From NCBI GenBank assembly GCA_903813345.2, contig CAIIXF020000001.1, forward strand, positions 40,517,366 to 40,581,365: a stretch of 64,000 nt of DNA. Reading direction: 5' to 3'. The notes under the pieces were generated by a model that had not been told where the DNA came from, ran no database searches, and was given only the letters and a program-made list of their open reading frames with translations. Positions within the stretch are counted from its first letter, which is position 1; each line of letters opens with the position of its first letter. Position numbers and translations under genes: made by a program. The DNA is from Owenia fusiformis. Lineage: Eukaryota; Annelida; Polychaeta; Sabellida; Oweniidae. Positions 24,201 to 35,970 of this stretch are shown piece after piece.

Positions 24201-27200
24201 TGACTTTTCAATTCAAACAAGACACAGAGTGAGCAGAATCGCACCCTTGAATAGAATAGACAGTTTTCAGTTTTCATAGAATATTTTGATTTTTTCAGTT
24301 TTTAGTTTTTAGGAAGGAAAATCCAAAATGGCCACCCTAACATTTACCCAGATTGCCCAAAAACGAATCAGTTCTAAATCTTCATATGTAGAAACATTCC
24401 TAAAATTTCAAATGAATCCATGAAATGGTTTGGCTGGAAACCTGTAGACAAGCCTCAACAAACAACATTTTAGGATGGAAAACCCAAAGTGGCCACCTTA
24501 ATTTTTTACCAGAATGCCCAAAAACTAATCAGTTAAAAACTACTCAAACTGTTTGGCTGGAAACCTGTAGACAAGTCTTGACTGACAGAATTTTGGGACG
24601 GAAAATCCAAAATGGCCATCTTAACATTTACCCAGAATACCCCAAAACTAATCAGTTCTAAACTATTGTAAGTAGGTACATCCCTGAAAATTTCAGATGA
24701 ATTCCTCTCGGTTTGTTTGGAAACCTGTAGATGACAAGATTTATCAGGATCCTGCCCAGCCAATCACCCACCTGGCAAACTGATCACAGTATAGCACCCA
24801 AGGGTGCGATAAAAAGAATTTCTGAGAACATGAATTGAATCTACCAAACTAATGTTTACTATATGAGATTCATACTCCAGGCATGTTACTTAAAACAATG
24901 TGAATGAATAATGTATGACTTCCCGATAAAGCTCTCTATAGATGGAACATATGCACTGGCATATTTACTACATCTTTCATTTACATGAAATCTGAATCAA
25001 CATTTAGCTAAGATAAACACAGACCTTGTCATTTCCATAATGCGAGATATTTTCAAATGTATAATATGGAAATGTATGAAATGTTCAAATGTCCCTCAAG
25101 TATTGTGAAAAACAAGGTAAAACTTAATCACTGGTACCCACCTAGTTACGTTGACGTTACGTCAGCGTAACAAGATGGAAGAACTTCCGGGCTTCGTTTT
25201 CAGTAAGATATTTTTATTTCTCGATTCTACACCACTTATGAGTCAAGTTGTGGACAATAATTTGGCTCAAAGTTAAGGAAGATAGTCTAGTTTGAGAATA
25301 TGCAGGCGGTTCTATGTTTGGTATATTAACGAAGACGCAATTCACATATTTAGTCCCTTGCTTTTGTTACATTGACGATCATGAATATTGTCACATTGGC
25401 AATATTTATGAAGATCGTCAATGTAAAATGTAAAAAAGGCAAGGGACTAAATATGTGAATTGCGTCTTCGTTAATATACCAAACATAGAACGGCCTGCAT
25501 ATTCTCAAACTAGACTATCTTCCCTAACTTTGAGCCAAATTATTGTCCACAACTTGACTTATAAGTGGTGTAGAATCGAGAAATAAAAATATCTTAACGA
25601 AAACGAAGCCTGGAAGTTCTTCCATCTTGTTACACTGACGTATCGTCAGCGTAACTAGGTGATTACCAGTGTTAATATTACATTCCGTACTATTCAGTAT
25701 TCTTGTAAGTTTACTAGCTAACAAAAACATTTTTTGTCAATTATTGGAAATAAAGTAAGAGAGATCATTCTTCTATATTTCAAAATACTGTTTTGTTGAT
25801 GAGATGTGATACATGAGAGACTCATGTCATGACAGACACACAGATCAAAGTAGAAATGGCATTGTATTTAATAAATAATAAATACGAGGCTTGTTTTTGT
25901 AGTTATATTGAACAATCTATAGACTTTGATCAAAATAGAACCTTTGTCTTACCCATGATGTGTGATGTCTTAGTTGGTTGTCCTAGAATAGCCTCAGGGA
26001 AGGAGTTGCGCCTGCTGACAGGTACCTGGCCTATGTTGAAAGGACTTCCTCTGCTGCTGTGGAGCACAACTGGGCTGCTTCTATTGTTACCTGTAGATCC
26101 CTGGGATTGGCCGGGGATATGAACTCCATAGCTAAGCTGACTGGGGCTATTGCTTACCCCTGGATACCCTGGATGTTGTAAACTAGTACTGACCCCTGGA
26201 TGTTGTAAACTAGTACTGACCCCTGGCTGTAGAGGGCTTGTGTGATTCTCATATACATGTCCATACACCCCTGGAATCAGAGGACTGTTTCTATTGGTAC
26301 AACCTGGACTGTTCCGACTATTTCTTTCATTCTCATTACAACCAATTATTGGACTATTCCTATTTACATGAATTTTACCTTTCTGATAGTCTGAATCACA
26401 ATTCAAAATTGTTTTTGTTCTTTCTGGATGATCCTGAGGTACATGCCATGTAGGTCCATTCAACATTGGAAGTGATTTCTCAACTTCAGTTTTAGTGTTT
26501 TGTTTCTCCATGAAATCATAATGTTCAGTTTTAGGTTCTTGAGAAAGTAAACCTTTAGAGAACAATTTCCCATGGCCTAACACTTCCTCCATTTTATTCA
26601 AACTCTCCTTTAAAAGTCCAGGAGGGGGTATCTTATCAGTAAGTTTATTTGAAGTAAGCCTTTTACTTAGATCAGGGGTATTTTGATCCAATGCATATGC
26701 CACAGTTATTGAGGTGGCTGGCTTACCAGATTGAACTACAGTTTGTTTAACACTTCTACCCTCTTCATCCTGATGTAGGGTAGAACTGGTTTCATCGAAG
26801 GGGTAATTGCCAAGGGATGTATGTGCGCCCTGAGTGCCATCACTAACTGATTTCAAAGCATCTTCTGGAGGTGAATTATGAGATGATTCTGATGTCATTG
26901 ACACTCCAGAGTCAACTGATGGATTTGACATCCCCAAGCCATTGTCTGATAACTGTAAATGTCTGACAGTTGGGTCAACTAAAGGGCCGTTAGTGGAGGG
27001 TGGTGACGCTGTGACTGAACTAGGCACAACACAAACTCTGGAGGGTGACCCCATACTATTAACACTTGATGTTGCAATGTCACTTTCATCATTTTTTGTT
27101 TCACTTGTTACATACTCCTTGCTATTTTTCCGCACCAGCTTAAGTTTCAGTTTCGGTATTTCTTGCCTTGGCATTGGAGGGCTAAGCTGTTCCTCTATTT

Positions 27201-30200
27201 TTGGCTTGGTAGGTTCCTCTGACCGTGGAGGTTTGGGATGGGTAATTGGAACGGCCATTTGATTTTGAGGTGTTGTATTTGCTATAGGTGGTCGAGGAGC
27301 TGCTATTGTATCTGTAACACTAGCAGGCAAACTGTTTGTTGAGGTAACCTGGTTTTGGACATTAGATGTAGCATGGAGTCTATATTGGGGTATGCTGGTT
27401 GGGATGCCTCTAGCACTTGGAGGAGACCCTTTATCATGTGCATGTTTCTCTGGGCTTATCAATTCACCTAATTGTTCTACTTTTTCTCTTGGTTCTAACT
27501 GCCCTGTGTAAGGGTTTATAATACAATCCTGACGTCCCTCTAAAGTTGATCTCTCAGTCGTATAGGGATTCGGAACAATATCAATGCGGATACCATCATC
27601 GTTGGAAACTGGTTTGGGTTTTGGTTTCCTTGGCTTTCGTTTCCGCTTAGGTGGCTGTTGTGGTACATCCAGTCCATGAGGTGGAGGCATCCTGTTAACA
27701 GGGAAATTGTTAATATGCATGTGAGGGGGATGAGGGGGATTTCCCTGGTGTGAAACCACATGACCTCCAGATAGGTCTGTCTGTAACAGGTTAACCAAAA
27801 GGGGACTGGAATTTGTTATACTGCCAGTACTGTCCATACCTGGCATAGGTTTGCCCTGTGAGTGAGCCACAACAGGGCGTTGATGTCCATTACCATGAGG
27901 GTAGGGATGAGGGAAGTGGATACGTCCACCAGGGGAGGGTGGTCCTGTACTAGGCGATCCGGGGAGTTTAGGGCTCACTGGACTTGATTGTTGGCTGCGA
28001 CTGGACCCGGGTGAGGAGAAATGCTGTGGCGTGGATGATGGTGAAGGGTAATTGGTTGGACTGCGTCCTGGTGGCAGTAACATACCACCTACAGCATGGC
28101 TTGGACTCCTACCAGGTGACGTAAAGCTAGTCACACTAGAACTCACAGGCCTGAATGGTATAGGATCAGTCGTAGTTGCAATTGTATTTGGTGATTTAAA
28201 TACCTCCCCAGTAGTTGGGCCTGCCTGACTCACAGTAAACAGAGAGTCAAATAAACTTGTTGCTGGTCCACCTTGGCTCAGATACTGAGCGATGTTCCTA
28301 CGTGTTGTATCACTTGGCCCAGGCACACTGGGACCTTCCTCAGAACTTGACATATCGAACACAGAGCCTGGTGCTTTAGTAGCCTTACTAGGCCCAGTTC
28401 TAAAAACCAACTCAGTTGTCTCATTGTTTTTACCAGCAATTGTTAAACTAATGGCACGATCTCCTTCTATTTGCACAGCCATAATCCCTAGTTCTCGCAA
28501 CGTCCGATCTCCTTGCTCCGCAAGCTGCTTCAGTCGCAATGCTGCCTCTTTTGGTATGTTAAACGTTACACGGACACTATTCCAGGGTTCCACTTTCTTG
28601 ATGATCAGTCTTCTTTCTTTATCTGGAAGAACAGAACAGTAATTGTAAGTTGCTTTATAAAAATTACTGGAAGGTTTTCTAGATGAATAATACTTTTGAA
28701 TGCAGATTCTGTCTAGAGGGGAAAAGATTATATGCTAGAAAAAAAGTATACCAGTATCATGGACAATTTTTTTTGCTGGAGATTATCATTATTTTTTGTT
28801 ATGATTTCATTATTTTCCAAGTGAATATATCCAATTTCTCATTTTCACACAACAAAACTATTTGTTAAATTTTAGAAGACACTTTCTTTGCTCTATACAT
28901 ATATGAGTATCAGTCTTATCTATTTTTTCTATTTGCAATTACGCACATGCGTTAGCACATCTGATAGTCTATAACACAGTGTGTATAACACAATCCCAAC
29001 TCAAACTTTTACTTGTAACATCTATCACTCCTTTGTGTATAATAATTAATCAAAGTACACATTGTAATAAGGTTAATTCCAACCATCCCTGTACAACAAA
29101 TGCACCAGGAAATGCCTTTGATACCAGCTATATCAATGTTGGCCTACCCTGAATCAGCAGAATGTAGACCCTACCCTCTGATTGGAATTTGTTGTTTTAC
29201 AGTTAGGATCAAATCAGTCAGCTGACTATCTTTGGCTTGAGGAGTGGAGATATTTATTAATGATGTGAAAAATGTGCAGTGACACAAAATTATCAGATTA
29301 CTTTTGCAAGGTGTAATCATATCCTTATAGGCTCTTAGTACGTAAAAATATATAGTCTGGATCTCAACAAATGTTCATATTGAAACTGAAATAAGAGCAA
29401 AATTCAAATTTAAAACAAAGCATTAACATGACAAAATGTCACCACCTAGTTGCTCACAATACTATAAGTTCAATTTTAAGTCAGATTTGAATTTCTGAGA
29501 AGATGATTTTGGAAAAATAAATTGGTCAATTTGAAGCAAGTTGAAAAAAGACTTTTTTCATCCTGAGGTCGTTGAAGGTGAAATCTCATATCTAAAGTTG
29601 TACTTGAACTTCTGAGAATTTGTAGATGATTTTGAAAAAAATTGGTCAATTTGAAGCAAGTTGAAAAAAGATCTTTTGACCTTTTTTGACATTGAGAAGG
29701 TAATAGAAGGTCAAATCTTAAATCTACAGTCAGATTTGAGCTTCTGAAAACTTGAAGATGATTTTGAAAAAAAGTAAAGCCAGTCTAAACAGTATTTGTT
29801 AAGTTATTGGAAGTTGTAAGAATTTGTTACAGATGCCAACCGCAGATCACCAACCGCCAATTGCCAACCACAACCCGACATCACAAAAAATTGAGACCAT
29901 AAGAATTTGTCACCAATTTTTGGTGGAGACATATTTATAAATATTATTTCATATAACAGGTGTTTTGATGTGGTGTTCACGAGTTCACTAGAGTCTGAGG
30001 TATTCACTAAGACGGGCTTTACTATACATTCAAAACAAATCAATGCAATTATCTAAGGCATCTTGAAAATTCTATGTTTATGTTTATGTTTATTTCCTTT
30101 TTTAAATACATACAAATATACAATACATGAGTGGGTGACACTTTAAAATCGTTCATATCTAGAAACAACCCTATAAGATTGTAATTAATTTCACTGGTAG

Positions 30201-30977
30201 ATATGGTAGTGGTATTACATTCTCAAGGACAAGGACTCAAGGACAATAACATCAATTTGGTTATTTCTATTTGAAGTTATCAAACAAAATTCTGAAAGTT
30301 TTATATTGCAACCTCTATTTTATTTTTCAGGAATTGCCATATTGGCTAATCTAAGGTATGATGGTTAAATTGGATTAACCTGAATTACATTAGATTCCCA
30401 TCAAAATAATTGGAGATTTGAGAATCAACATATACAGTACATGCATTGAAGAATGAAAAACCTTGGTGCAAGTCATTTAATTACTTTGCAGTGACATATC
30501 AATCTTAACAGTCTACTACTATATGTACTATCAACCAACTGACAGAAAAAAATTTTCTGTAAACTATAAAAAGTCCTCCTTAGTAAGCAGCAGAGTAAGT
30601 TAGCAGAGAACTCCTTCCAACATTTTCTAACAATGCTTTAACACACAGGATGTTGCATTGTTTGCCCATATTGTAGATGTTCCAGCCCCCAGTAGGATGA
30701 CATTGGGGGATCAGGATGCATATATCTTGATAGAAGATTGGTCATTCTACTTTTACTTATACTTTTTGTGATGCCAAATTGCTTAAGGCAAATAACTTCA
30801 GCCAAGGTTATTATTTGGTATAATATATTTCAAATTATACTTACCAGTCTGAATCAATTGCTGCAATCTATTGCTGAGGGATAACAGTTGACTGTGGAAC
30901 TCTGGGTCATAGAAGTCTCCTTTGCATGTCAACTGTGCCTCGACGTATTCCTCATCGTGAGGACCCATGATGACCAT
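18270..30977 (-). CDS. NCOA6: Nuclear receptor coactivator 6 (NCOA6/ASC-2), five exons
   Basis: Exons (minus strand): 30992-30845, 28622-25953, 23832-19903, 18787-18662, 18334-18270. All borders are AG..GT, with phases 1,1,1,1 agreeing, ending in TGA at 18272-18270. From the ATG at 30977 this gives about 2307 residues (human about 2060). The identity rests on VEPWNSVRVTFNIPKEA followed by LRELGIMAVQIEG, which is the conserved N-terminal NCOA6 block, on SPLLVNLLQTDLSGGH with the LxxLL receptor-binding box (LVNLL, about residue 320), and on the basic PPKRKRKPRKPKPKP after it. The small C-terminal exons (RSTRSC, NSTRRKR at the end) resemble the human tail. The rest is Ser/Pro/Thr-rich and disordered. 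NCOA6 is a nuclear coactivator and a subunit of the MLL3/4 (COMPASS-like) H3K4 methyltransferase complex. The second vertebrate LxxLL was not found. The start is uncertain: the first exon is open further upstream (acceptor at 30993) and an additional 5' exon may exist. Confidence 0.93.
18992..19859 (+). mobile_element. Composite dispersed repeat family A, copy 1 (in NCOA6 intron)
   Basis: It begins AACAACGGCAACGCCAAAGC and ends TTCGATGGGATAA. An inverted pair lies near the ends (ATCCCATCGAAC at 19021-19032; GTTCGATGGGAT at 19846-19857). The interior holds about three copies of a 110-140-bp unit containing TTTTCGAGTTATAG and GGCGGCCATTTT palindromes, followed by a unique tail and an ACGG microsatellite. 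No transposase is present. It lies in the intron between exons 3 and 4 of NCOA6. Confidence 0.85.
24316..24752 (+). repeat. Tandem/dispersed repeat family C, three copies
   Basis: Three diverged 120-160-bp units each carry GGAAAAYCCAAARTGGCCA, then CCCAGAATRCCCAAAAACTAATC and TTTGGCTGGAAACCTGTAGA (motifs given in part). Related units occur at 33270-33550. They sit in the intron between NCOA6 exons 2 and 3. Confidence 0.8.
25120..25680. mobile_element. Foldback element, near-perfect 523-bp palindrome
   Basis: The core 25139-25661 reads CACCTAGTTACG at the left and the reverse complement at the right. The arms of at least 230 bp differ at only about ten positions by eye; the spacer is about 45 bp near 25385-25430. 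Weaker symmetry (AATCACTGGTA / TTACCAGTGTT) extends outwards. Each arm ends in short GTTACG/CGTAAC palindromes. It has no coding capacity. It lies in the intron between NCOA6 exons 2 and 3. Confidence 0.93.
26169..26222 (-). repeat. 27-bp in-frame tandem duplication in NCOA6
   Basis: Two identical 27-bp copies encode HPGVSTSLQ twice in NCOA6 exon 2. With no base differences between the copies, the duplication is recent and may vary between individuals. Confidence 0.95.
29482..29780. repeat. Tandem repeat, about 120-130-bp unit, 2.4 copies
   Basis: The phrase GATGATTTTGRAAAAA followed by TTGGTCAATTTGAAGCAAGT and AAAAAGA recurs. The unit lies in the intron between NCOA6 exons 1 and 2. Confidence 0.85.
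29813..29930 (+). repeat. Short dispersed repeat, family B, copy 2
   Basis: It shares the order GTTACAGATGCCAACCGC, CACAAAAAATTGAGACCATA and TTTGTCACCA with the copies at 5857-5950 and 42545-42665. Confidence 0.6.
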
Positions 30978-31798
30978 GCACCTCACACAAACCTGAAATT
31001 AAACAAAAGCAATGTAATAATAAATAGCTCATAAATGTCATAGCTTATAGGTGATGAATTTTCAACCAGGGTTTAAGTTCTTTGATTGTTTAAATTACAT
31101 TGACAGAATTCAAAAAATGATAAAACTTTACAATATATATGTTTCAAAAAAGGTAGGTCAAATGAGGTCAAAAGTAGGCCATATTGAGCTGAGGGGTATC
31201 TTTAGTTTCTAGAATTTTTTGCAATGGGGCATTTACGATGAACACTTGATAGCAGACACTAGTGCAAGTAGCTGAAACATGTTGAGCATGTTCTTATTTA
31301 AAGAACATGCTAAAAAATGTATTTTCTAATTGTGGTTCAGACTTAAGGCGATTTTGATCTGTTCCCTAAATCACTGGTCTGATAAACAAAATTAAAATAG
31401 AAAAATAAGAAAAATGGTAAAATAGAATGGAAATTCTTACCCTCCTACCCTGGGTTTATATATCTTAAATTCATGTGAGATGTTTTGTTATTATACAACA
31501 ACCTTTTTCTAAAATGTTTGAATATATATGCCGGTCAATGTGCTACCACTCGAGGTCAACATGACATATTTTTAACACTTTCATTCTACTTAATGATAAT
31601 AAACCAGATTTACAGTAGCCATAAAATTACATATCAATTTTTTTTCATAAATTGCTCCTATGCTATTAATCAAGGGTCAAATAAAGGCTGATGATCCTCA
31701 ACTCTGCAATATGCAATATATTTTTTTAATATATTCATTGTTGGCATTACGTAATTGGGGGAGCATTGTTAAGATGCAGAGGGGGAGAAACACCAGGG

Positions 31799-32040
31799 TT
31801 CAAAGATGACATACGCTTATAATGTAAATCTGTATTGAGATGACATCGTCGCTGATTGGTCAAAAGTCGACAAACAAATGTCGTCAACAATGGCGGTTTC
31901 AAAATTTTCGAAATACGCTTCGAATAATATTATGTTCATTTCTGGCACGTAAACCAATATCATAGCTTCTCATTTCACATCAAGATAAAGAAAGGTGTAC
32001 GGAATATGCCTATATCAATTAAAACATCCCATCGAAGTGT
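31799..32040. repeat. Promoter-like duplicated segment, copy 1
   Basis: It starts TTCAAAGATGAC and shares long blocks with 33073-33262: TGTATTGAGATGACAT, CTGATTGGTC (inverted CCAAT), an ATGGCGG motif, TACGCTTC and ATTAAAACATC. It lies about 800 bp upstream of the first recognised NCOA6 exon, so it may hold the NCOA6 promoter, or both copies may be an unrecognised repeat. Confidence 0.65.
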
Positions 32041-33072
32041 AGTATTTGATAACTTGCCGATGAAAATTCGAACGAACGAAGGTGGTAGGCAAGAGAGGTA
32101 ATTATGTCTGTCATCTTTAAACTCTGGGGCTTTCCCTCCTCTTGTTAAGATGGGTGAACATTTAACTAAGTTAAGATAATGAGGATTATCCCGAAGCAGA
32201 CACCATGTGAATGATATATATATATTAGTCACTAATACGTAATGGTATGATTAGTGGGAGTGATAATTATCAGTGGTGAATTTCACTTAACTATTAACCA
32301 TTACATAAGTACCAAACTGCATGAATTGTAGCCTATCATCAGAATAACTTTTATCCAAGCTCTTTTTGCAGTTCCATTTTGGAATATGCCATAGATTTCC
32401 ATAGTGATTTTTAAAAAATCCAATATCTGATTCCATCTCAGCCAAAATCCTGTATCAGAACTATTCCTGGGATTTGGCTTGATACAATTTTTGTCATATA
32501 CTTCTAAAACTTATTAATACACCCTTGGTATACGGAGCTAACGGAAATGGATCGGTATGGACGCAAAAGCTGAATCTGTTTAGAATAACGCTTATATTTG
32601 AATTTAAAACAGTCATAACTTTCTCAATATTGACTTATGCGTGTCAAATTTGAAATCTATGATTCCCCTGAATAATTTGAAGTACCCCAAATTTTTACTG
32701 ATTTTTTACATATGGAATAAACATATAGATGGTCATGATTGAATATGATTTTTTTCATTGCGATAATATAATATTGCCCCCTCAGAATAAAATTCATATT
32801 CTATCCCTCCCATTAAATAACCTCTATATACTCTTTGTTTTTATTTGAAATAAACAATTTACTACTTAGTACTTATAAGTCATGCGGTTTATACACATGC
32901 CTATATGGAATAATATATATTTATTAGAGAGGTATATAGAGTGGTTTCGTGTTGCACTAATAACTGGCATATGTCCAAAGTTGCATGCTTTCTACAATCA
33001 GGATAATTAATTATCAATGGCAGTAATAATTATCAACTACAATACTATAAAAGAGGGGGATTAACCCTAAAG
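32041..33072. other. Non-coding stretch, nothing recognised
   Basis: AT-rich. No exon, repeat family or regulatory cluster stood out on either strand. Confidence 0.5.
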
Positions 33073-33262
33073 TTCAAAGATGACGTACGCTTATAATAAA
33101 AACCTGTATTGAGATGACATACGTCTCTGATTGGTCCAAATCGATAAACAAAAATGGCGGATTCAAAAAATAACGCTTCAAACAATATCATATTAATTTC
33201 TGGTGTTTCACATCAAGATGTAAGGAATATTTTTACATCGATTAAAACATCACTACAATGCA
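33073..33262. repeat. Promoter-like duplicated segment, copy 2
   Basis: It is the diverged partner of 31799-32040, keeping the inverted CCAAT box, the ATGGCGG motif and the terminal ATTAAAACATC block in the same order. Confidence 0.65.
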
Positions 33263-33269
33263 ATTTGAA

Positions 33270-33550
33270 TTGATGTGTGAAATGATTAGCCTGAAAATGC
33301 TTGGACAAGACTTTCCAGACACAAATTTAGGACAGAAAATCCAAAATGGCCATCTCAATATTTACCCAGAACACCAAAAACCTAATCAGTTGAAGTTTAT
33401 CATACTAAGAATCATCCCTGAAAATTTGAAATTGATCCCTTAAATGATTTGCCTGAAAAGGCGTAGACAAGGCTAAACATCCCTGAAAATTTGAAATTGA
33501 TCCCTAAAACGATTTGCCTGAAAAGGCGTAGACAAGACTTACAGACACGA
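33270..33550 (+). repeat. Dispersed repeat family C, further copies
   Basis: It contains AAAATCCAAAATGGCCATCT, ACCCAGAACACC, CTAATCAGTT and repeated CATCCCTGAAAATTTGAAAT blocks matching 24316-24752, plus a short tandem repeat of CCTGAAAAGGCGTAGACAAG. Confidence 0.75.
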
Positions 33551-33726
33551 TTTTACATAACCGACGCATTTCGACTCTTTAATCACTTGGTCCTCGTTTC
33601 ATGGAACTTTATCGTCGCTAATTCTGTGCATGTGCTAAGCTCGTGTGCTGATGTATTATATGAAATCCCGATTTCTATCAAATGGGGTCGTGAATCACCA
33701 CAATATAGCGTTTTCGATATCGTCAA

Positions 33727-34169
33727 TGACAACGGAATCTGAATTTGAAATAATCTACAAAGACAACGGCATATGGTAAGATGTGACAACGGACTATGGT
33801 GGATGTGTTGCATTGCAACATAGAAAAATGACAACGGTAAATAGACATTTTACTGTTGTCTTTATATACACCATTGTCAAATATTACCGTTGTCAACTCG
33901 ATTTTACATCACATTTGACCTACACCTATCGTTGTCATTTATACAGTATCCATTGTCCTGTGTCATATTCCGATCGGTAAAATTAAAGCCTTTATTTCAA
34001 TTGTAGAACATATTTAACTATATGATCAGTAGAAAAACACTTTGAGTGACTGCAGTACCAACGGAATTTAATCTAGTCGCTCTATCAAACATGCAGTTCA
34101 TGAAAATCTAATTGAAGCGACGGTAATTTTCGCCATTTGTGACAACGGTATCTGACTTTACCGTTGTCA
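33727..34169. repeat. Cluster of eleven GACAACGG-type motifs in both orientations
   Basis: TGACAACGG or its reverse complement (allowing one change in the last bases) occurs near 33727, 33761, 33784, 33828, 33851, 33871, 33886, 33929, 33950, 34141 and 34160. Spacing is irregular. The CAACGG core resembles the Myb recognition element. Confidence 0.7.
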
Positions 34170-34179
34170 GGCTATTCCT

Positions 34180-35966
34180 GAATATGTGTATATATCTAAG
34201 AAGGCTGTTTATACATGATATTCAGTATAAGGATAAAATGGTCATCTTAACCAATACCAAAACAAACGTTTCAATCATTTAGAGATTTATATTCCGTAAT
34301 CGCCATAATAAACCCCTACCCCGCTTCACAAAATTCAAGAAATATTCTGATTTCTGATGAATCAAATGGGTGATAATAGAGTACTCACACAAAACTGCTG
34401 TAAACATGACTTATTTTGTAATTTGATACATCCTCCTCATAAATATCTATCATTGGGTGCTTCCCATATCATACTCAACTAATATTATCTCAAAATGGTC
34501 CATAATGAATGAAGGAAATGTTCAAATATAAGAATTTTGTTTCGTCATTTATCCAAGAAAGCTTCTGCACAGGTTTCATGCAGATGTAAAGAGGTCATTA
34601 GTTTTCATGTTCTTAATATTTCTCAACCTTTACACGACTTTTACATGAAAAATTATGATCTGTCATCAAATTAAAAAGATAAGATATAACTTTAGATCGA
34701 TATCCAACAGTCTCTCATGGAAATATTGAAGATAATCTGGGGAAAACAATGCTTTCAATTTGAGGGGCTCTGCTGGGGATTTCCTCAATCACTGTCGATA
34801 TTGTCTAGTTAGATTCGTGCAAGATCCTTGCTTTATCTTAGCGATCTTTACCGTCATCTCTCCAATAACAATTAGGGTAGATCAATTTTTCAACTTTTTC
34901 TCAGATCTTAGGGCTATTTAAAGGAAATAACCACTAATATGCCCTAAACTTATAACATTTTTTTAGCTCAATCCGTCAACGTTTAGACACCCCCCCCCCT
35001 ACCGCATTTTCTGATGCCTATTCGCTATCATGTTAAAAATCATCAGAAAGTCGCAGTTGGTAAGTAGTTGTTTGTGACCCGAACCGTGTCTTCCGACCCA
35101 AGATTCGGCTTGGTGTGACACCTTTAATACCTAATACTTTCTTAATCTGTTTTAAGAATTCAATGATGTACAAATCAATATCATATAGTTTTGCATTATA
35201 CATATTGCATTGATATGAAACAAAAAGTTTGTTTGGATTGAACAATACTCATATATATATATATATTTGTTCTTAATAACACTTGTGCTAGACTTACATC
35301 TTTAAGTCGATGGGATACAAACAAATTCCATATTTTTTCTTGAATCACCATTCAAAACATCCTAAATCATAACTTAAAAAAAACCTTTATCTCAACTTTT
35401 GGTCATAATAATGTACCAATAAATTATGTTTTATATTAGATAAAATGCTAGATTCTGACTGATCAAAGAGATATAAATAGTTTTGACGGTTGGCCTTGAC
35501 CTAGAAACACGTCAATTTGATGTATTTGGCTTTAAGAATCAGGCATCAGAAAAGTCAAAGGAGCTCAAGATGACAACATATGTATATTCAGTGTTTTCAG
35601 TAGGTTTGTCCAAGTTTGCGTCCCTGGGACGTAACGATTTTCAAAAATACGCCTCCCCTTAAAAAACTGCGTCCCTTGAAAAAATGTTCCCGGGAATTCA
35701 AAGTCACGCTTTTACACTAACCGAAATAAAATTGATAAAATTTTGTATCGCTTTTGCTATTTATCGGTCTATCTGTGTTCTGGCGAGTCTAGTATGCCAT
35801 TGAATAATACAGATACCATCACTTGTGAGGTATAACTTATATTCAACCATTAGAAACACATTTTCTTTGCGTATTTCGAAGCAAATAGCTACTGATTTTG
35901 CTTTAGTTTAGGGGCAATCTGTGCGAGGTTCAATTTTTTGATTCAGTTTCTTGCGCATGCACATTC
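34180..35966. other. Non-coding stretch, nothing recognised
   Basis: It holds a poly-C tract near 34990 and an (AT)n microsatellite near 35252-35268. Near 35614 is a palindrome CGTCCCTGGGACG, and several further CGTCCC/ACGTCC words recur to 36980. No exon was supported. Confidence 0.5.
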
Positions 35967-35970
35967 TTAA

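Noticed and set aside
26238-28642. Plus-strand ORFs of 71-116 codons and a minus-strand 73-codon ORF in another frame
   Set aside because: They are shadows of NCOA6 exon 2, which is identified by conserved sequence.
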